Source: Crocinitomicaceae bacterium
GTDB taxonomy: Bacteria; Bacteroidota; Bacteroidia; Flavobacteriales_D; Crocinitomicaceae
Length of the DNA: 12,085 nt
NCBI GenBank assembly: GCA_013215515.1
Contig: JABSPC010000259.1
Coordinates: 1-12,085, forward strand
Direction of reading: 5' to 3'
Shown: positions 7,545 through 12,085 of the stretch, one piece after another
Layout: each line of letters begins with the position of its first letter
How positions within the stretch are numbered: position 1 is the stretch's first letter
Notes under the pieces: model-generated
What the model saw: only the letters and a program-made list of their open reading frames with translations
Told to the model about the DNA's origin: nothing
Database searches by the model: none
Position numbers and translations under genes: made by a program

Positions 7545-9113
7545 GTGAAATATTTACTACCATTAATTTTTGTGCTCGTTTCTATGAGTACACACGCACA
7601 ATCGCACAAAGTAGAGTGGGGTGATTTACAGCGCGTTAATGGTCGACTTATTTATTTATTACCAACTAAAAATGGCGAGTTTTACGCGTTGAGATGGGCT
7701 GGCGGTAGAGTTCTTGGTTCGTACCAAGTTTCACGTCATCAGGACTTAGGCCTTGTTAATAAAGGCAGGATAAAAACATACGCCAATCAAAGTATTGCAA
7801 CGTTTGAAGGAGCGAGAATAATCAACGGTAAATTCGTCGTTTTCTTGTCTGATAAATCTGCCGGTAAGAATCGATTGTATATGCAATCATACAGTAAAGA
7901 CCTTGTCGTTGATAGTGTTCCTCTCGAATTGGCTTCATATTCCTTATCGAAAGGTGGACAACGCGGTTGGTTTGATATTAGAACTTCGTCAAATGGTAAA
8001 TATGTCGGAATCGTATGGCAAATTCCAGGGAAAAGAGGTTTGCGACATACGTATGGGTTCAATATTTTTGACTCAACTCTCGTATCGGTTAATGAAGGCG
8101 AATACCCTTTGCCGTTTGATGCGAAATTATCAACTATTCATGAGCACCACATATCCAATAACGGAGAATATTTTTTGGCTGTTACAGAGTACGATGAGCC
8201 TGAAAAGAAGCGGTTTTTCAAGAATAAGTTTGATTACAAGGCGCTTCATATATTTCATATCGCTGAAGATGGATTGCAGGACTTTGAGTTGGACTTTGAA
8301 GGAAAAAGGGTGGATGCTTTGGCAATGTCTTCGGATGAGAATGGGATTTTCACAATAACTGGAATTTACGGTGAAAAGGGTGAGCGATCAGTCGCTGGTA
8401 TATTTCATCAAAGATTGGATGTTAAAAAGAATATAATTCTTCAGGAAGGCTTTGAGGAGTTTGAAGCTGAGTTTATAACTCAAGGTTGGACGGATCAGGA
8501 AAAGAAACGGGCAGATCGAAGAGTAGGAAATGGTAAAGGCGAACCTCAATTGTATAATTATATAATGCGAGATGCTACTTTAACGGCTGATGGAAGTATT
8601 GTTGGAACGATGGAGCAGTATTTCATTCAAATTAGATCAACGGCAAGTGGGGCAGGTGGGCAAACTTCTCAAACCTACTTCTATTATTACAACGATATTA
8701 TAGCTTATAGAATTAATCCTCAAGGAGAATTTGAATGGATCGAAAAGGTACGTAAAAATCAAGTGTCGGCTAATGATGGAGGTCCATACAGTAGTTATGA
8801 AAGTTTTATTGATGATGGTAAAATCTACTTCGTGTTCAACGACAACATTAAGAATTATTCGAGTGAAGGAGATTTCTTGGATGACGAAAAAATATATACG
8901 GCCAATTATGGTAAAAAAAAGAATGTTGTAGCTATAGCCAGTATAGATTTAGAAACGGGTGAAAAGAATAGAGAAACCTTCTTTGATAGAGCTAAAGTGG
9001 AAGCATTGGCGGTTCCCAAAATGTTCGATGTCGATTATTCAAATGGGGAAATGTTGGTTTACGCAATTTGGGGTAAAAAGGAAAAAATAGGAGTTATTAA
9101 ATTTAAGGACTAG
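7545..9113 (+). CDS. Secreted protein of unknown function, possible beta-propeller fold
   Basis: The start is GTG at 7545, which places a clean Sec signal peptide at the N-terminus (LLPLIFVLVSMSTHA, likely cut before QS). The mature part of about 500 residues is rich in beta-prone stretches such as GKFVVFLSDK, RLYMQSY, GKYVGIVWQIP, GEYFLAVTEY and GKIYFVFND, repeated at intervals. These look like propeller blades but match no family I can name. Many Bacteroidota have such proteins, often of unknown role. There is no T9SS C-terminal sorting domain and no lipobox, so a periplasmic location is the simplest inference. A glycine/serine-rich stretch (RSTASGAGGQTSQT) interrupts the middle. It is probably in one transcript with purB. 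Its TAG stop lies in the palindrome CTAG shared with the stop of the converging anti-sigma gene. Confidence 0.8.
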   Translation: MKYLLPLIFVLVSMSTHAQSHKVEWGDLQRVNGRLIYLLPTKNGEFYALRWAGGRVLGSYQVSRHQDLGLVNKGRIKTYANQSIATFEGARIINGKFVVFLSDKSAGKNRLYMQSYSKDLVVDSVPLELASYSLSKGGQRGWFDIRTSSNGKYVGIVWQIPGKRGLRHTYGFNIFDSTLVSVNEGEYPLPFDAKLSTIHEHHISNNGEYFLAVTEYDEPEKKRFFKNKFDYKALHIFHIAEDGLQDFELDFEGKRVDALAMSSDENGIFTITGIYGEKGERSVAGIFHQRLDVKKNIILQEGFEEFEAEFITQGWTDQEKKRADRRVGNGKGEPQLYNYIMRDATLTADGSIVGTMEQYFIQIRSTASGAGGQTSQTYFYYYNDIIAYRINPQGEFEWIEKVRKNQVSANDGGPYSSYESFIDDGKIYFVFNDNIKNYSSEGDFLDDEKIYTANYGKKKNVVAIASIDLETGEKNRETFFDRAKVEALAVPKMFDVDYSNGEMLVYAIWGKKEKIGVIKFKD

Positions 9114-9346
9114 TTATTTTCAAGTACCTTTTTCATCTTGGTCTTTTCACTTGTTGAGAAAGTATACTTCCTTAAATCTTTGTATTTTTTTGTGAGGATC
9201 ACATCCATAAGATCACTGTCCTTGAAATACTGACGACACAGTTTACAGATCATCTTGTGCGAACGAATGGCAATCCTATCAGATATCGAAATCCGATTGA
9301 TTTTACCTTGCTCGTATAAGCCTGTTATTTCCTGACAATCTTTCAT
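9110..9346 (-). CDS. Small zinc-finger anti-sigma factor (ZAS type)
   Basis: The ATG at 9346 overlaps the sigma factor stop as ATGA and gives 78 residues. A TTG eight codons upstream is in frame but less likely, because the ATG start yields the typical opening MKDCQEIT. The protein contains the ZAS motif H-x3-C-x2-C in SHKMICKLCRQYF (H30, C34, C37) plus a cysteine at residue 4, a possible fourth metal ligand. There is no membrane segment, so it should act in the cytoplasm. Family knowledge says such proteins bind a partner ECF sigma factor and may release it when zinc or thiols are disturbed. The tail is lysine-rich and ends TKMKKVLENN. Translational coupling to the sigma gene supports the pairing. 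Confidence 0.82.
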   Translation of the reverse strand: MKDCQEITGLYEQGKINRISISDRIAIRSHKMICKLCRQYFKDSDLMDVILTKKYKDLRKYTFSTSEKTKMKKVLENN

Positions 9347-9894
9347 CTTACATCCCTTTTTTGGAGACAATCGCGCAGGAGTAATTTAGCACGATGTATT
9401 ATAACCCACAAATTTGAAGGTGTTATGTCTAGTTCCTTACAAATATCTTCACTAACTTTTTCATCTAAGTACTTTGAAGCTATAACGCCTTTCCATTTTT
9501 CAGGAAGTTTTCCGATACACTCGAAGAGGTCATTGTTTGTTTCCTCGAGAATTATTTCATCTTCAATTGTTTCATTCGTGGCATTGTCTTTCTTGTCTAA
9601 AATCCAATGTTTACTTGAATCGTCCTGATTAAAAAAGGAAGAAATAGGATCTGTGTATCTTGTTTCAGCTCTTCGCCAATGGTCAATTATTTTCCTATTC
9701 AAAATACTTGTTAGCCAAGTCCGAATGTTACTACGGTTTTCAAAGGTATCAATTTTGGTAATAGCAGAAAGAAAGGTGTCCTGAACTAAATCCTTGGACA
9801 AGTCAATATCCCTAAGTTTAGACATCGCAAAGCTGAGCAAGTAATCACTGTGCTCTTCTACTAAAAGTCCTGTATCAATTTGATCTCCTTTCAT
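9343..9894 (-). CDS. ECF-family RNA polymerase sigma factor
   Basis: A 183-residue sigma-70 family protein with only regions 2 and 4, as in ECF (extracytoplasmic function) sigmas. Region 2 spans about residues 14-76 and includes LSFAMSKLRDIDLSKDLVQD, then NIRTWLTSILNRKIIDHWRR for -10 recognition and melting. Region 4 spans about 124-176, with CIGKLPEKWKGVIASKYLDE and the helix-turn-helix SEDICKELDITPSNLWVIIH. The linker (about 80-122) is acidic. The ATG at 9894 follows the lnt stop with no gap, and the stop overlaps the anti-sigma start, so the three genes form a tightly coupled string. The regulon cannot be told from the sequence; the neighbouring lnt suggests an envelope-stress role, which is inference. 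Confidence 0.95.
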   Translation of the reverse strand: MKGDQIDTGLLVEEHSDYLLSFAMSKLRDIDLSKDLVQDTFLSAITKIDTFENRSNIRTWLTSILNRKIIDHWRRAETRYTDPISSFFNQDDSSKHWILDKKDNATNETIEDEIILEETNNDLFECIGKLPEKWKGVIASKYLDEKVSEDICKELDITPSNLWVIIHRAKLLLRDCLQKRDVR

Positions 9895-11496
9895 TTATTT
9901 GGAAACGATTTTTTTGAATCGTTTTACAAAGGTTAAAAGTAAAAGTAAAATGGATACAAACCCAAAACTTCTCCCCAATACATTTCCATACTTAGTATAG
10001 AAGCTTGTATCCTTATTCAAGTTAACGGTTCCTCTTATCACATCCTTCACCCACCAGTCCGTCGCTTGAACGATATCCCCTCGTTGGTTGATTATACAGG
10101 TTGTTCCCGTATTTGCGGATCGTACAACACATCTTCTGTTCTCAATGGCTCTAAGGCTCGCAAAGCTCGCATGCTGCATATATCCGGGTGTGTTTTTCCA
10201 CCATCCGTCATTTGTTAAAATACAAATCAATTCTGCTCCTTTATTGCATTGCTGAGACACAAATTCTCCAAAAATGGATTCGTAACAAATTACGGGCGCC
10301 AACTTGAACTTCTTCGACTCAAATATTTTCGGTTCATTTTCAATACCGTAGCCAACACTTGACCCTCCCATATCAATAGACCATTCTGCCATGAATGGTA
10401 AGTAGGAGACAAATGGAATCTTTTCAACTCCAGGAACGAGTTTCGACTTGTGTATAAACTTTGGAGATCCTATTGAATCAATAAATAAGGAAGAGTTGTA
10501 ATTCTCTTCCCATATGCCAGGAGAGACTTCCGCAGAAGCAGCGGACCTTTTTTTCTTGAATTTATCAAAAGTCATTGCGCCCCATAAAAGAATGGCGTCA
10601 TTAAGTTCCGATTTTGCATCAACAAGTGTGTTGTAGGCTGTTTCACTATGTGGTGACTTAACAAACATGTACACTGGTATCGAAGTTTCAGGCCCAATGA
10701 TTAAATCAGTTTTAGATGTCACTTTTTTCTTTGCAAGCGATATCATGTCTTTCATTTGTTGATTGACACTTTTACTGAACTTTGATCCATACGGATTTTC
10801 ATTCGGTTGAATTAAAACGACTTCTATTGGTCTTACTTTTTCAGTATAATTGAAATAGGTGATCAGCGAAATGGTCATAGGCACAACAATGGCAATTCCA
10901 GCCATATAGAAGAGTGGAGTTTGAATTTTCCATTTCTCTCCTTTCAATAAAACGTTTTGGTAGGTTCTAAAGATCAAAAGGTTTACGATCAGAATCCAAA
11001 GTGAGCCGCCTAGAACACCGGTATATGAATACCACTGCACCCATGATGGTGCAATGCTAAATACGTTCCCTAAGCTCAGCCACGGCCATGAACTTTCCCA
11101 ATTGTAATGGAAGTGCTCAAATGCAACCCAATACAGTAGAAGTGCTATATAGCCTTCTTTACCCCCAACATACTTTTTCGTGAGGTGGAAAGCGTAAAAG
11201 ACCAATGTCATTAGTAGGCTATTGAGTATAAAGGCTAGAATGGAACCTCCTGGGCTGGCATTCCAAACCCACCAAGTTGTACCAATGTTATAGATGAAAA
11301 ATACAATGTAAGCGTGAAGAAGAACTTTTCTGGACTTATAATTCTTTTGCGAAATATTTGCTTCGACAAGAAGAATTGGAATCCATGCAACGAAAGCTAC
11401 AAACGTTAAGCTTCCTGTAAATGGAAATGAAATGACCATTAATACTCCCGAGAGTACGCTTAATAAATAACGGTGTTTTCTTTTTAGAGATATCAC
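9895..11496 (-). CDS. lnt: Apolipoprotein N-acyltransferase
   Basis: Lnt adds the third acyl chain to the N-terminal cysteine of lipoproteins in the inner membrane, the last step of lipoprotein maturation. The 533-residue protein has about seven N-terminal hydrophobic segments (to about residue 218), including TTWWVWNASPGG. A periplasmic carbon-nitrogen hydrolase (nitrilase-like) domain follows, from about 224 to 495, with a final membrane helix near 510-525. The catalytic triad can be placed as E270 in LIIGPETSIPVYMF, K350 in HKSKLVPGVE, and C404 in APVICYESIFGE. LTNDGWW (427-433) and the AIENRRCVVRSANTG segment are also conserved. The start is GTG at 11494-11496, preceding ISLKRKHRYLL, a positive-inside N-terminus. 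It lies 54 bases downstream of the SRPBCC gene and is probably in the same operon. Its TAA directly abuts the sigma factor ATG. Confidence 0.96.
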   Translation of the reverse strand: MISLKRKHRYLLSVLSGVLMVISFPFTGSLTFVAFVAWIPILLVEANISQKNYKSRKVLLHAYIVFFIYNIGTTWWVWNASPGGSILAFILNSLLMTLVFYAFHLTKKYVGGKEGYIALLLYWVAFEHFHYNWESSWPWLSLGNVFSIAPSWVQWYSYTGVLGGSLWILIVNLLIFRTYQNVLLKGEKWKIQTPLFYMAGIAIVVPMTISLITYFNYTEKVRPIEVVLIQPNENPYGSKFSKSVNQQMKDMISLAKKKVTSKTDLIIGPETSIPVYMFVKSPHSETAYNTLVDAKSELNDAILLWGAMTFDKFKKKRSAASAEVSPGIWEENYNSSLFIDSIGSPKFIHKSKLVPGVEKIPFVSYLPFMAEWSIDMGGSSVGYGIENEPKIFESKKFKLAPVICYESIFGEFVSQQCNKGAELICILTNDGWWKNTPGYMQHASFASLRAIENRRCVVRSANTGTTCIINQRGDIVQATDWWVKDVIRGTVNLNKDTSFYTKYGNVLGRSFGFVSILLLLLTFVKRFKKIVSK

Positions 11497-11550
11497 GATA
11501 TAAAAATAGGCTAATTATCAGTTCCGTGATGAGAAAGAGTAGAATTATTA

Positions 11551-12085
11551 TTATTCTGGTGATTCGAGGACCTTTTTCAAGTTGTTTAGTCCGTTTTGAA
11601 GGTCTGGACCTATTTCTCCTTCCATGTCCATAAACAACAACATAATGTTCATTGGATAAGCCATTTGGCCTTTAAAGCTCCATGTTACTTTGGTTGTGTT
11701 AGGTCCCAATGATTCTGTTGTAATGAAGACATCACTGTTTGCTTCAAACGGCTCCTTAAATCTCAATTTGAAATCAATTCGTTCGCCATCAACTATCTTC
11801 AGTATTTCTTGTTCACCTTTTCCAACATCTTCATTATCGCTATCCCATTTTGAAATGAACCCAACCTCACCATCGTTTCCTTTGTAGGTTTTTTTCATGT
11901 CAGGATCCATCTTTTCCCAGACGCTGTATTCACTTTGATTTTTTAGGTTTTTAACGTAATCAAAAACCTCATCTGAAGGCCTTTCAATAGTAACTGTTTT
12001 TGTTACCGAATATTCATCCTCGATGAACAATCCCATAATCAGAACCAACGGGACGACCGCAATTATTAGAAAAAATATTTTCTTA
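11551..12085 (-). CDS. Membrane-anchored SRPBCC (START-like) domain protein, 5' end just outside window
   Basis: The frame is open to the window edge. Before the TTG at 12048 and the ATG at 12036 it continues as KKIFFLIIAVVPLVLIMGLF, a clear N-terminal membrane helix or uncleaved signal anchor. The true start is therefore probably within a few codons beyond base 12085, and neither internal start should be used. The rest (about 155 residues) reads as an SRPBCC / polyketide cyclase-like domain: EYSVTKTVTIERPSDEVFDY, NQSEYSVWEKMDPDMKKTY, GKGEQEILKI, then TKVTWSFKGQM and a C-terminal helix DLQNGLNNLKKVLE. Such domains form a helix-grip pocket that binds hydrophobic ligands; the ligand here is unknown. 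It is the first visible gene of the minus-strand string leading into lnt. Confidence 0.85.
   Translation of the reverse strand, partial: KKIFFLIIAVVPLVLIMGLFIEDEYSVTKTVTIERPSDEVFDYVKNLKNQSEYSVWEKMDPDMKKTYKGNDGEVGFISKWDSDNEDVGKGEQEILKIVDGERIDFKLRFKEPFEANSDVFITTESLGPNTTKVTWSFKGQMAYPMNIMLLFMDMEGEIGPDLQNGLNNLKKVLESPE

Noticed and set aside
9347..9370. TTG at 9370 as the anti-sigma start
   Set aside because: The ATG at 9346 forms a classic ATGA overlap with the sigma stop and gives the usual short N-terminus before the zinc motif.
12036..12048. TTG at 12048 or ATG at 12036 as the SRPBCC gene start
   Set aside because: The frame continues upstream as a hydrophobic, lysine-led helix that makes a sensible membrane anchor, so the start lies just beyond the window edge.

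Overview
The window looks like a chromosomal segment from a marine-type Bacteroidota (Flavobacteriales; a Crocinitomicaceae- or Cryomorphaceae-like lineage is my guess). The evidence is a C-terminal gliding/type IX secretion sorting domain, TPR plus PD40 proteins, an EI24-family membrane protein, a Bacteroidota-style Lnt, AT-rich DNA, few Shine-Dalgarno sequences, and a TAnnTTTG-type -7 element before purB. I see no mobile elements, CRISPR arrays, tRNAs or rRNAs.

Left part (1-2144, + strand). The 3' end of a large secreted T9SS cargo gene is followed by a strong intrinsic terminator (817-855). Then comes a decayed gene (about 848-2144), read as one protein only if the frame changes three times. 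Its beginning resembles an OmpA-like peptidoglycan-binding domain and no N-terminus is visible.

Middle-left (2141-6062, - strand). In transcription order these are an EI24 membrane protein, a TPR/PD40 periplasmic protein, a terminator, truA (tRNA pseudouridine synthase) and a SAM-dependent methyltransferase. The methyltransferase is interrupted by one in-frame TAA, continues for 87 more recognisable codons, and lacks an ordinary start codon. Two adjacent genes are therefore broken, and their ends meet on a shared TTAA.

Middle-right (6063-9113, + strand). purB (adenylosuccinate lyase) has its own promoter. It is followed 32 nt later by a secreted protein of unknown function, which ends on a CTAG shared with the converging operon on the other strand.

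Right part (9110-12085, - strand). A compact gene string runs SRPBCC-domain membrane-anchored protein, lnt (apolipoprotein N-acyltransferase), ECF sigma factor, small zinc-finger anti-sigma factor. The lnt stop directly abuts the sigma ATG, and the sigma stop overlaps the anti-sigma start as ATGA. This suggests translational coupling between lipoprotein maturation and an envelope-type stress regulator.

I found no clearly new biological system. The most informative observations are the two side-by-side decayed genes, the single-base junction truA/methyltransferase, and the lnt-sigma-anti-sigma coupling.
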